Shown: positions 1 to 5,579 of the stretch, one piece after another
How the letters are laid out: each line of letters begins with the position of its first letter
Numbering within the stretch: position 1 is the stretch's first letter
Source: Elusimicrobiota bacterium
Lineage (GTDB): Bacteria; Elusimicrobiota; Elusimicrobia; UBA1565; UBA9628
Reading direction: 5' to 3'
NCBI GenBank assembly: GCA_016194625.1
Contig: JACQBB010000184.1
Span: forward strand, 1 to 5,579
Length of the DNA stretch: 5,579 nt
Made by a program: the position numbers and the translations under genes
Notes under the pieces: generated by a model
Told to the model about the DNA's origin: nothing
Database searches by the model: none
What the model saw: the letters and a program-made list of their open reading frames with translations, nothing else

Positions 1-2011
1 GGCTGAGGAGCACGCCGTCCGAGCGCACCATCCACACCAGCGAGTCCGGCTCCTGCTGGTACTTCATGTCCACGATCGTGTAGCCCGTGAACAGGTGGTT
101 GGACAGCAGGCTCAGGTTCGCGCTGTCGTAGGAGTTGGTGTAGATGCTGAACGCCATCTCGCGCACCACGCTCCCCATGGGCTGGACCAGGAGCAGCCGG
201 ATCCCGATGGGGATGGGCTTGACGGCCGACGTGCCGCGGCGGCCCTGCGGCGAGATCTGCACCGTGGTCGGCGTGATGACTCCGCTGCCCGAGGTGATGA
301 CGAAATCCGTCTCCGAGGTGAGCGCCATCAGCTCGCGCGGCGCGGCCAGGCTCTGGATCGCGTTCAGCTTCTGGGAGGGCAGGTTGACGTTGATGCTGTC
401 CGAGTCCACGATCGGGTTGCTGACGCCGAAGTCGTCGTAGGCGCTGGACCGGCTGCCCCACAGCGTGTCCGGCTGGGAGGGCGTGGCCGCGCAGAACAGG
501 CGGTCCTGGTGGAAGATGCCGTCCGACGGCCAGCCGCGGTAGGTGGACCAGGCGCCCTCCGCCCAATCGCGGGTGGCGGTCGTCCCGCCCAGCGTGGTCA
601 GCACGTTGGCGTAGACGTGCTGCGCGTCCGTGTAGGCCGTGACCTGGACCACGCCCACCCAGTCGAACGAGTTGGCCGACAGGTTGGCGGTGACGCTGCC
701 GGAGGTGTACGCGGTGAAGTATGTCCGGATCAGGCACTGGCTGACGCCCGTCTGACCCGTGGTGTTGTAGTTCGCGTTCGCGGCGGAGGTGAAGGACTGC
801 AGCGTGGTCCAGCTGGCGCCGCCGTCCGTGGACATCTGCACGGACATCGTGCCCGTCCAGGAGCCGTTGGTCAGCAGGCTCCAGGTCGTGCCGCACTTGA
901 TGACCGACCCCGCCGCGCCGCCGGCGGCCAGCGTGTCGCTGGTCGCCTGTGCCGAGATGGTGTGGACGATCTTCCACAGCGCGCCGACGTGCTGGGCGTT
1001 GAACAGCGCGAAGTTCGCGGTCAGGATGATCGGTCCGGGGATGCCCACCGTGCCGGCGCCCGGGGTGTAGCTGCTGAAGTTCGCGTTCGCGTGCAGGTAG
1101 TTCGCCGTCCCGAGCGTGCACAGGTAGATGGTCACGCTGTCGATGACGACCACCGAGTAGCTGTTGCCGTTGACCTGGCTGGCCACGGCTCCGGTCAGGC
1201 TGGCGATGGTGACGACGGCCCCCGAGGTGAGGCCGTGCGGGACGGCCGTGACCAAGCCGATGATCGGCGGCGGGGGGGACCCCAATCCGTACCCGCCGAA
1301 GATCGCCAGCACCTGCGCGATGTTGACGGTGGTGTTGCCCGTGTTCGAGATGGCGCTGGGCGTCAGCGTCTGGCCAGCGACGGTGTTGTCCAGCATCCAC
1401 GGTCCGTTCTGGAACACGAAGGCCGCGATGGTCCAGTTCGTGGCGCCCAGGCGCGTGAGCATCTGCGGGGCGTAGTTCGGATGGAAGAAGTACATCACGT
1501 CGGCCGACTGGGTGAACTTCAGCGCGGCCAGGTCGGCGCCGGCCCACGGCGTCGGGATCTCGTAGGCGTTCTGCGCCACCCACTTTCCGGCGGCCAGGTC
1601 CGTCGCGAAGGTGCCGGCGGTGTGCGCCGTCACGCAGTAGTACTGCGTCCCGCTCTGCGTGACGAAGTTGCCGACGACGTAGGCGTTCCCCGTGCCCCAC
1701 GCCGGCGCGTTGGACATCTGGACCTGCCCGCCGTTGAAATAGAAGCGCGCGTAAAGGTGCCCCAGCTCGATGACGTAGGACTGGAGGCTGGAGTAGGAGA
1801 ACTCGATCAGCCGGACCGGGTGCGCGGAGTCCTTGGCCAGCGCGATCAGGCGCATGCCCGGGCGGTTGTAGGCGCCGCCCGTGGGCGAGATGATGACGTT
1901 GCGCGCGCGCTTAAGCCCCGCCTGGTACTTGGCGAAGTCCGTGCGCGCGTGCAGGTTGGGGGCGATCTCTCCCGCGGCGAAGGTGGTCTGGCTGGCGTGG
2001 ATGACCGGCAT
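1..2011 (-). CDS. Tail nozzle protein (tail tubular protein B-like), with E1-FCCH-like segment; 3' end outside window
   Basis: The reading frame opens with ATG at 2011 and stays open for 670 codons to the left edge, so the C-terminus is missing. It probably forms the distal tail tube, or nozzle, that follows the adaptor ring in short-tailed phages. The N-terminus (MPVIHASQTTFAAGEIAP, then TDFAKYQAGLKRARNVI and GGAYNRPGMRLI at about 24-56) and the later blocks GWPSDGIFHQDRLF (493-506), LWGSRSSAYDDFG (517-529) and the VVREMAF region are the pattern I know from these large podovirus proteins. Between them lie insert-like segments: a carbohydrate-binding-like stretch (about 105-144), an E1-FCCH-like stretch (about 251-301) and an Asp-box (394-401). 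There is no signal peptide, as expected for a virion protein assembled in the cytoplasm. The start overlaps the adaptor stop by one base (TGATG), with GGTGAG just upstream, so the two are probably translationally coupled. Family is fairly sure; the exact role is inferred from order and pattern. Confidence 0.82.
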   Translation of the reverse strand, partial: MPVIHASQTTFAAGEIAPNLHARTDFAKYQAGLKRARNVIISPTGGAYNRPGMRLIALAKDSAHPVRLIEFSYSSLQSYVIELGHLYARFYFNGGQVQMSNAPAWGTGNAYVVGNFVTQSGTQYYCVTAHTAGTFATDLAAGKWVAQNAYEIPTPWAGADLAALKFTQSADVMYFFHPNYAPQMLTRLGATNWTIAAFVFQNGPWMLDNTVAGQTLTPSAISNTGNTTVNIAQVLAIFGGYGLGSPPPPIIGLVTAVPHGLTSGAVVTIASLTGAVASQVNGNSYSVVVIDSVTIYLCTLGTANYLHANANFSSYTPGAGTVGIPGPIILTANFALFNAQHVGALWKIVHTISAQATSDTLAAGGAAGSVIKCGTTWSLLTNGSWTGTMSVQMSTDGGASWTTLQSFTSAANANYNTTGQTGVSQCLIRTYFTAYTSGSVTANLSANSFDWVGVVQVTAYTDAQHVYANVLTTLGGTTATRDWAEGAWSTYRGWPSDGIFHQDRLFCAATPSQPDTLWGSRSSAYDDFGVSNPIVDSDSINVNLPSQKLNAIQSLAAPRELMALTSETDFVITSGSGVITPTTVQISPQGRRGTSAVKPIPIGIRLLLVQPMGSVVREMAFSIYTNSYDSANLSLLSNHLFTGYTIVDMKYQQEPDSLVWMVRSDGVLLS

Positions 2012-2667
2012 CAGCCTCTCACCCGGACGAATTCGGAGGAGCGCTTGGCCAGGTCCGCGCCCTCGGTGAAGTTCACGCGCTTGGCCTCCTGGATCTGGGA
2101 CAGGTACTTGGCCTCCATGGCGGCGCGCAGCTCCTTGTCGCCGGTGAGGTGCCCGGTGAGCTCCGCGGCCAGCTTGAAGGACATCGCCTTCACGAACAGG
2201 GCGTCCCACAGCGTGGTGTCGTCCACCAGCGCGGTCCACTCGGCGTAGGCGTTCTGCAGCTGGGAGACGATGATCTTGCCGCCCGTGGTGGGGCCCAGCA
2301 TCTCGCGAAAATCGGGATCCTCCACGATGTCCGGCCGCGCCTTCGCGTCGGGATCCGCGGCCCAGTCCGGGATGGACACGCCGCGCATGTCGCCCAGCAC
2401 GGCGCTGAAGACCTTGCGGACCAGGAGGCACTTCGACGGGTAGCCGTAGACGTAGTTCCAGCCGATCACCTTGTCGTTGGCCGACAGCGCCAGCGGCTGG
2501 ATCATCGTGGCGAAGTTCCACGGGCAGTCGCGCAGCACCTCGTCGCGGCTGGGACCCCACAGCGCCGCGGCGCGGCGCGCGGACTCCGAGTTCTCCTGGA
2601 GGCTCGCAATCAAGCGCGTGCCCATGTGCGTCATCGCGAGGTTGATGATGTCGGTCTGCGAAGCCAT
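2011..2667 (-). CDS. Head-to-tail adaptor (T7 gp11 / tail tubular protein A-like)
   Basis: This 218-residue protein likely forms the ring joining the portal to the tail nozzle. The N-terminal half shows the pattern typical of podovirus adaptors: a helix DIINLAMTHMGTRLIASL (6-23), an A/R-rich helix (29-36), RDEVLRDCPWNFA (41-53), with PWNF the hallmark, then WNYVYGYPSKCLLV (70-83). The C-terminal half is helical, ending in a long charged helix (about 180-200, KELRAAMEAKYLSQIQEAKR). Length is close to T7 gp11 (about 196 residues). ATG at 2667 has GGAG only about 4 bases upstream, a rather short spacing. It follows the 109-residue gene after a gap holding one hairpin repeat copy, and its stop overlaps the nozzle start. 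Head-completion proteins of the P22 gp4 type have a similar helical build and are the main alternative. Function is inferred from pattern and gene order. Confidence 0.78.
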   Translation of the reverse strand: MASQTDIINLAMTHMGTRLIASLQENSESARRAAALWGPSRDEVLRDCPWNFATMIQPLALSANDKVIGWNYVYGYPSKCLLVRKVFSAVLGDMRGVSIPDWAADPDAKARPDIVEDPDFREMLGPTTGGKIIVSQLQNAYAEWTALVDDTTLWDALFVKAMSFKLAAELTGHLTGDKELRAAMEAKYLSQIQEAKRVNFTEGADLAKRSSEFVRVRG

Positions 2668-2684
2668 GGCTCTCCGTGGGGGGC

Positions 2685-2715
2685 GGGAGGCGGCCCCAGC
2701 GTCAGGCCGCCTCCC
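2685..2715 (-). repeat. Intergenic hairpin repeat, copy 1
   Basis: Perfect 11-base inverted repeat: arms 2685-2695 (GGGAGGCGGCC on the + strand) and 2705-2715, with a 9-base loop CCAGCGTCA (2696-2704). It sits in the gap between the 109-residue gene (stop at 2730) and the adaptor (start at 2667). A 31-base core (2687-2717) is identical to 3087-3117. No T-run follows on the transcribed minus strand, so it is not a canonical intrinsic terminator. A leaky terminator, attenuator or mRNA-processing/stability hairpin remains possible. Confidence 0.85.
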
Positions 2716-2729
2716 CGATCGGCGTCAGG

Positions 2730-3059
2730 TCAGTCGTCGTCCTGCGCCGACTTCTCGCCCTTGCCCTTCTTGCCGGGCGCGGGCTTCTCGTCCTTCTGCG
2801 GCTTCGGAGCGGGTTCGGTCTTGGCGGGCTCCGCGGCGGGCTTCTCCGGAGAGGCGCCGGCCTTCAGGGCCTCGGACGCCTTCTTGTTGAGCTCCTCGCT
2901 GACGAACCGGAAGTGCGGGAGGGGGAACAGGGCGGTGTCCGGCAGCTTGCGGGACTTGGCGCTGGCGCGCAGCTCCGACTCGCTGACCTCGATGACGCGG
3001 CCCTTCTCGCTGTGGCCGTGATGGCCGTAGCTCTCGTTGACGGCGACGATCTTGTACAT
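2730..3059 (-). CDS. Phage structural-region protein of unknown function with charged disordered tail
   Basis: I do not recognise this 109-residue protein. The first 55 or so residues look folded (MYKIVAVNESYGHHGHSEKG, then RVIEVSESELRAS and LFPLPHFRFVSEEL). The rest, from about residue 58, is low-complexity and rich in K, P, A and E, ending in an acidic DDD, and is probably disordered. There is no signal peptide or membrane segment. ATG at 3059 has a good Shine-Dalgarno, AAGGAG at 3066-3071, 6 bases upstream. It lies between the cement-like protein and the adaptor, so a minor head or head-completion role is possible, but nothing in the sequence proves it. It is bracketed by two copies of the same hairpin repeat, as if it were a removable unit. 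The gene is convincing because the start, ribosome site and packing all fit; its function is open. Confidence 0.75.
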   Translation of the reverse strand: MYKIVAVNESYGHHGHSEKGRVIEVSESELRASAKSRKLPDTALFPLPHFRFVSEELNKKASEALKAGASPEKPAAEPAKTEPAPKPQKDEKPAPGKKGKGEKSAQDDD

Positions 3060-3081
3060 GCGTTTCTCCTTGCGGCGGGGT

Positions 3082-3118
3082 CCGGAGAGGCGGCCCCAGC
3101 GTCAGGCCGCCTCCCCGG
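3082..3118 (-). repeat. Intergenic hairpin repeat, copy 2
   Basis: Arms 3082-3095 and 3105-3118 pair over 14 bases with the same 9-base loop as copy 1. The single mismatch in the DNA (A3086 opposite C3114) becomes a G-U pair in minus-strand RNA, so the transcript can form an unbroken 14-pair stem. It lies between the stop of the cement-like gene (3134) and the Shine-Dalgarno of the 109-residue gene (3066-3071). Bases 3087-3117 match 2687-2717 exactly, at an offset of 400 bases. No T-run follows on the transcribed strand. Confidence 0.85.
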
Positions 3119-3133
3119 TTTACTGCGCCCGGC

Positions 3134-3577
3134 TTACTCCACGCCCGCGCCGGAGCGCAGGGTCTGGCCGACCAGCTCGGGGTCCTTCGTCAGGAACGCG
3201 TCCACCGAGCCCGCGTTGAAGTTCTCCGTGCCGACGACGTACGACAGGGCGATGTAGCGCCGCGAGCCGCGGGGCATCTCCGCCTTCCAGATCACCGACC
3301 CGGCCACCAGCGCCGCCACCACTCGGACCGGCGAGATGCCCAGGTCGTAGACGGTGCCGGTGAGGACGTTGTTGCCGTCCACGGCGTCCGCCGTCTGGAC
3401 CTTGACCTGCAGGGTCGCGGTGTGGTTCGCGGAATCCAGGGACACCTTGGAGCGCACGACGAGCCACAGATTCTCGTACGCGTCGCCCTTGGCGCCCTGG
3501 TCGATCGTCTTGAGCGAAACGGCCGAAGCGGTGATCGCCTGACCGTCGCTGAACTTGTTCTGGCTGTCCATGTACAT
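3134..3577 (-). CDS. Bbp16-like capsid cement/decoration protein
   Basis: This 147-residue protein probably binds the outside of the capsid lattice and stabilises the expanded head. The N-terminal pattern (DSQNKFSDGQAITASAVS at 4-21, then TIDQG) and the C-terminal pattern (RRYIALSYVVGTENFNAGSV, about 105-124) resemble the Bbp16 cement family known from Bordetella phage BPP-1, where it is a jelly-roll protein paired with the Bbp17 capsid protein. The middle alternates short hydrophobic strands (LWLVVRSKV, HTATLQVKVQT, VRVVAALVAGSVIW), which fits an all-beta fold. ATG at 3577 is preceded by AAGGAG at 3589-3594 with a long 11-base spacer; the ATG two codons later would lie even further away, so the first is preferred. 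It stands two genes after the major capsid gene. The family call is from memory of the pattern; the alternative is another small structural head protein. Confidence 0.7.
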   Translation of the reverse strand: MYMDSQNKFSDGQAITASAVSLKTIDQGAKGDAYENLWLVVRSKVSLDSANHTATLQVKVQTADAVDGNNVLTGTVYDLGISPVRVVAALVAGSVIWKAEMPRGSRRYIALSYVVGTENFNAGSVDAFLTKDPELVGQTLRSGAGVE

Positions 3578-3598
3578 GGTGAGTTCGGCTCCTTGCCC

Positions 3599-3937
3599 TT
3601 AGGGCACCGGGCGGATCACGGCGTAGTTGATGACCGCGCCGCCCGCTCCGGGGTTCTGGTTGACCGCGATGTTGAACTTCGTCGCGGCGGTGATGACGAC
3701 GGCGGTGACGAACGTCCCCGCCGTCGCGCCCTGCGTGGCCACGCTGGCCACCACGATGTCGCCCGCCGCCACGCCGGCGTCGGTGACGTCGATGCTCGTG
3801 CTGCCGCTGGCCACCGTCGCCTGTCCCACCTTGCGGGGGACCCCGGCGCACTGGCCGAACACGGCCTGCAGGTACTTCCTGAGATCCGAAGAAGGATTCA
3901 GGAAGTTCAGATTCACGGCTCCCAGCTTCAGAGCCAT
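3599..3937 (-). CDS. Small beta-rich phage structural protein, possible head decoration protein
   Basis: A 112-residue protein with a short N-terminal segment (MALKLGAVNLNFLNPSSDLRK) and a helix-like LRKYLQAVFGQ, followed by a G/A/T/V-rich, strand-forming region (about 40-112, for example STSIDVTDAGVAAGDIVVAS and ATKFNIAVNQNPGAGGAVINY). This make-up is common in phage decoration and fibre-like surface proteins, but I cannot name a family. ATG at 3937 lies 4 bases after the capsid gene stop. Its likely ribosome site AGGTGA (3947-3952, 9-base spacer) falls inside the last capsid codons, so translation is probably coupled to that of the capsid protein. It sits between the capsid and Bbp16-like genes, which suggests a head protein made in quantity. 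The reading frame is secure; the role is inferred from position and composition. Confidence 0.72.
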   Translation of the reverse strand: MALKLGAVNLNFLNPSSDLRKYLQAVFGQCAGVPRKVGQATVASGSTSIDVTDAGVAAGDIVVASVATQGATAGTFVTAVVITAATKFNIAVNQNPGAGGAVINYAVIRPVP

Positions 3938-3941
3938 GGTC

Positions 3942-5024
3942 TTAGCTCACCTGCGCTTCGGTGTTGAGAAGCGCGTCCACGCGGCGGACCGGGATGCCCA
4001 GGAGCTTGGTCACGGGCTCGCCCTGCTCGATCTCCTCGGAGATCTTCAGCAGCGCGTTGCTCTTGTTCATCGCCTGGATGTCCAGCGCCGACTTGACCGT
4101 GCGGTTGCAGTACCACGCGACGCGGCCCTCGCGCATGTTCCAGATGCGGTTGGACGCGACGACGGCCTGCTTGATCAGGAGCGCCGCGGTGTCGTTGACC
4201 GACCCCGAGGTGCCCAGCGCCACGCTGTCGATGTTGCAGATGCGGACCGCCTGGCGCCAGTCGCGGACGGCCAGGCCCATGCGGGCCTTGTACTGGTCGA
4301 TCCACGCCCAGAACTTCGCGCCGGTGCCCGTGCCGTCGTCCACCAGCCAGCGGCCCTTGTCCTCGTGCGCGATGCCGGCCTTCGTCCCCTTCGGGAAGAA
4401 GGTGTGGATGCCGTTCTCGCCCCACGCCACCAGCCACAGGCTGGTGTTGTTGCCGTTGGCCGGCGTTCCGTACACGCCGCCCTCCGACGCGTCGATGACG
4501 TTGTAGCCCGAGTCGGGCTTCGTCGCGTCGGTGTTCGTCAGCGACTGGTCCGCGTTGAAGCCGGCGTTCAGCGCGGAGTAGAACGTGGACAGGCCGGTGA
4601 ACCGCTCCGGGTTCACGCGCGTGTCGCCGTACAGCAGGGTCGAGGCCAGCGTCTGCGCGATGGACTCGATGAACGGCGCGTTCTCCGACAGGCGGAACGC
4701 CGCGCCGTCGCCCTGGATCTCGACGAGCTCCTCGTCCACCTGGCCCATCGCCTCGATGAGGCCGGCCGACATGGTGATCTGGTGCGCGGTGGACTTGCTG
4801 GGGACGACGCCCTGGTTGATCTGGCGCCACGCGACCGACGGCAGGCCGTCGCGGACGGTCGTCACGTGGCCGGTCGCGAGGTTGCCCTCGATGGACACGG
4901 CGTCCGTGAGCATGTGGTTCACGCGGTTCATCATCTCGACGATCCGCGCGACCTTGCCGTCCTCGGTCCGCTTCGCGCGGTCGAGGAGCGTGAGGTTGGT
5001 GTTTCCGACGATGGTGCTGGACAT
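3942..5024 (-). CDS. Major capsid protein (epsilon15 gp7 / BPP-1 Bbp17-like, HK97 fold)
   Basis: This 360-residue protein forms the icosahedral head shell. Its conserved pattern fits the capsid family of epsilon15 and BPP-1: an N-terminal helix region (RIVEMMNRVNHMLTDAV, 27-43), EGNLATGHVTTVRDGLP (46-62) and WRQINQGV (66-73), then FRLSENAPFIESIAQ (110-124), LLYGDTRVNPERFTGL (130-145), and LWLVAWGENGIHTFFPKG (196-213) followed by AGI. Family members I recall are about 330-340 residues, so this one is slightly longer. It starts with its own initiator Met and shows no obvious cleaved pro-domain, which fits use of a separate scaffold. ATG at 5024 has a very strong Shine-Dalgarno (5035-5043), consistent with high expression. 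It lies 23 bases after the scaffold gene and 4 bases before the small beta-rich gene. The assignment rests on several blocks plus gene order. Confidence 0.9.
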   Translation of the reverse strand: MSSTIVGNTNLTLLDRAKRTEDGKVARIVEMMNRVNHMLTDAVSIEGNLATGHVTTVRDGLPSVAWRQINQGVVPSKSTAHQITMSAGLIEAMGQVDEELVEIQGDGAAFRLSENAPFIESIAQTLASTLLYGDTRVNPERFTGLSTFYSALNAGFNADQSLTNTDATKPDSGYNVIDASEGGVYGTPANGNNTSLWLVAWGENGIHTFFPKGTKAGIAHEDKGRWLVDDGTGTGAKFWAWIDQYKARMGLAVRDWRQAVRICNIDSVALGTSGSVNDTAALLIKQAVVASNRIWNMREGRVAWYCNRTVKSALDIQAMNKSNALLKISEEIEQGEPVTKLLGIPVRRVDALLNTEAQVS

Positions 5025-5034
5025 GGGCTTCTAG

Positions 5035-5043
5035 CCCTCCTTT
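5035..5043 (-). promoter_or_regulatory. Strong Shine-Dalgarno of the major capsid gene
   Basis: The minus strand reads AAAGGAGGG ending 10 bases before the ATG at 5024. It is the longest match to the 16S rRNA 3' end among the ribosome sites in the window. This fits a gene whose product is needed in hundreds of copies per virion, and it fixes the capsid start codon. Confidence 0.75.
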
Positions 5044-5047
5044 GCGA

Positions 5048-5579
5048 TCAGTTTCGCGGCTTGGTGGTCTTCATCGAATCCCCGTAGAACAGCTCGGCGT
5101 CGGACTTCGGGGTTTCGCGCCCCGCGCCCTCCACGAACTTGTCCTCGGAGATGGACTTACCGACGGCGTGGGCCCATCTCAGGATGGCGGGATGATTGCC
5201 CAGCCCCGACTCGTTGAGGACCTTCTTCAGGTCCGGCGGCCCGAAACGCTCGATCGCTTTGGAGGCGACCGCGAGGTCCGATTCGAACGTGCTGCCGAAG
5301 GCCTTTTTGCTCTCCTCGAGCCAGCTGGCCTTGAGCTCGTCGAACGAACGGATGCTCGCTTCGCGATCCTGCGCGACGATCTTCGTGTAGAAGTCCAGCC
5401 CTTCCTGCGCGGCTTCCTGCGAGAGGTTCATCTTCTTGGCGAGCGCCGTGAACTGGTCCATCGCGGCCGCCTCGAGTTTCATGCCCTCCGGCAGTTTGAA
5501 GTCCTGGTACTTTTCCGGTGCGCCTTGCGGCTTGTCCTTCTGCGGCTCGGCGCCTTCCGGCTTGGCGCCGTCCTTCCCC
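5048..5579 (-). CDS. Probable capsid scaffolding protein; 5' end outside window
   Basis: Such proteins guide capsid subunits into the procapsid and are lost before DNA packing. A Met at 5482 would give 144 residues, but the frame stays open another 32 codons to the right edge and those codons look coding, so the true start lies outside. The visible protein begins with a K/P/E/G/A-rich linker (GKDGAKPEGAEPQKDKPQGA), then the block PEKYQDFKLPEGMKLE and helical, charged sequence (MDQFTALAKKMNLSQEAAQE and onward, about 110 residues). It ends with ELFYGDSMKTTKPRN, like the short basic C-terminal tails that contact the capsid in other scaffolds. It lies 23 bases before the capsid gene, the usual place for a scaffold. 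I see no protease motif in the visible part, but a protease domain in the missing N-terminus cannot be excluded. Confidence 0.78.
   Translation of the reverse strand, partial: GKDGAKPEGAEPQKDKPQGAPEKYQDFKLPEGMKLEAAAMDQFTALAKKMNLSQEAAQEGLDFYTKIVAQDREASIRSFDELKASWLEESKKAFGSTFESDLAVASKAIERFGPPDLKKVLNESGLGNHPAILRWAHAVGKSISEDKFVEGAGRETPKSDAELFYGDSMKTTKPRN

Noticed and set aside
1109..1261. A phage ubiquitin-activating enzyme or ubiquitin-like conjugation system
   Set aside because: Only the FCCH-like small beta segment is seen. No adenylation domain, catalytic cysteine region or ubiquitin-like partner is visible, and the context is purely virion structure.
95..2248. A 717-codon open frame on the + strand
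   Set aside because: It is antisense to the nozzle and adaptor genes. Its product is dominated by R, G, A, V, D and H with no fold-like pattern, as expected for an opposite-strand shadow in GC-rich DNA. The minus frame gives recognisable phage protein blocks.
2685..3118. Two hairpins as canonical rho-independent terminators
   Set aside because: No T-run follows either stem on the transcribed strand, and ribosome sites for the next genes follow closely. They are recorded as repeats, with attenuation left open.
2685..3118. Paired repeats as a CRISPR array or transposon ends
   Set aside because: There are only two copies, the 369 bases between them are a gene, each copy is itself a hairpin between genes, and there is no transposase or target-site duplication.
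3120..3851. A 243-codon minus-strand frame overlapping two genes
   Set aside because: Its product is R/G/H-rich low-complexity sequence and it overlaps both the 112- and 147-residue genes in another frame, so it is a GC-driven shadow. The 300-codon minus frame at 3928-4830 inside the capsid gene was rejected for the same reason.
3627..5087. A 486-codon open frame on the + strand
   Set aside because: It runs antisense to the capsid gene and both its neighbours, crosses several gene borders and gives an R/A/D/V-rich product. The minus-strand genes have ribosome sites and family patterns; this one has neither.

Overview
The window is a block of virion structure genes from a tailed, short-tailed (podovirus-like) bacteriophage or prophage. 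All seven genes lie on the minus strand and read from high to low coordinates. The DNA is GC-rich (I estimate mid-60s percent), with G/C-biased third positions, so a GC-rich bacterial host (for example a proteobacterium) is plausible. No host gene is present, so the host cannot be named and a free phage cannot be told from a prophage. The major capsid protein and the next-but-one gene resemble the capsid and cement proteins of the epsilon15 / Bordetella BPP-1 group. These family calls come from remembered sequence patterns, not a search.

In order of transcription: (1) the C-terminal part of a probable scaffolding protein, running off the right edge; (2) a 360-residue major capsid protein; (3) a 112-residue beta-rich small protein, possibly a head decoration protein; (4) a 147-residue Bbp16-like capsid cement protein; (5) a 109-residue protein of unknown function with a charged, probably disordered tail; (6) a 218-residue head-to-tail adaptor of the T7 gp11 / tail tubular A type; (7) the first 670 codons of a large tail nozzle (tail tubular B-like) protein, running off the left edge. 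The genes are tightly packed, with gaps from about 4 to 75 bases and one 1-base stop/start overlap (TGATG). No stretch over 300 bases lacks a gene.

The order follows assembly: scaffold and capsid protein build the procapsid, the small head proteins stabilise it, and the adaptor and nozzle close the neck and form the tail tube. Two features stand out. A 31-base repeat that folds into a strong hairpin occurs in two copies exactly 400 bases apart, precisely flanking the 109-residue gene. The nozzle protein carries three recognisable insert-like motifs in its middle: a carbohydrate-binding-like segment, an E1-FCCH-like segment and an Asp-box. I saw no RNA gene, CRISPR array, transposase, integrase, defence gene or convincing promoter. 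I do not think the window holds a wholly new system; it is an ordinary phage morphogenesis module with a few unusual details.
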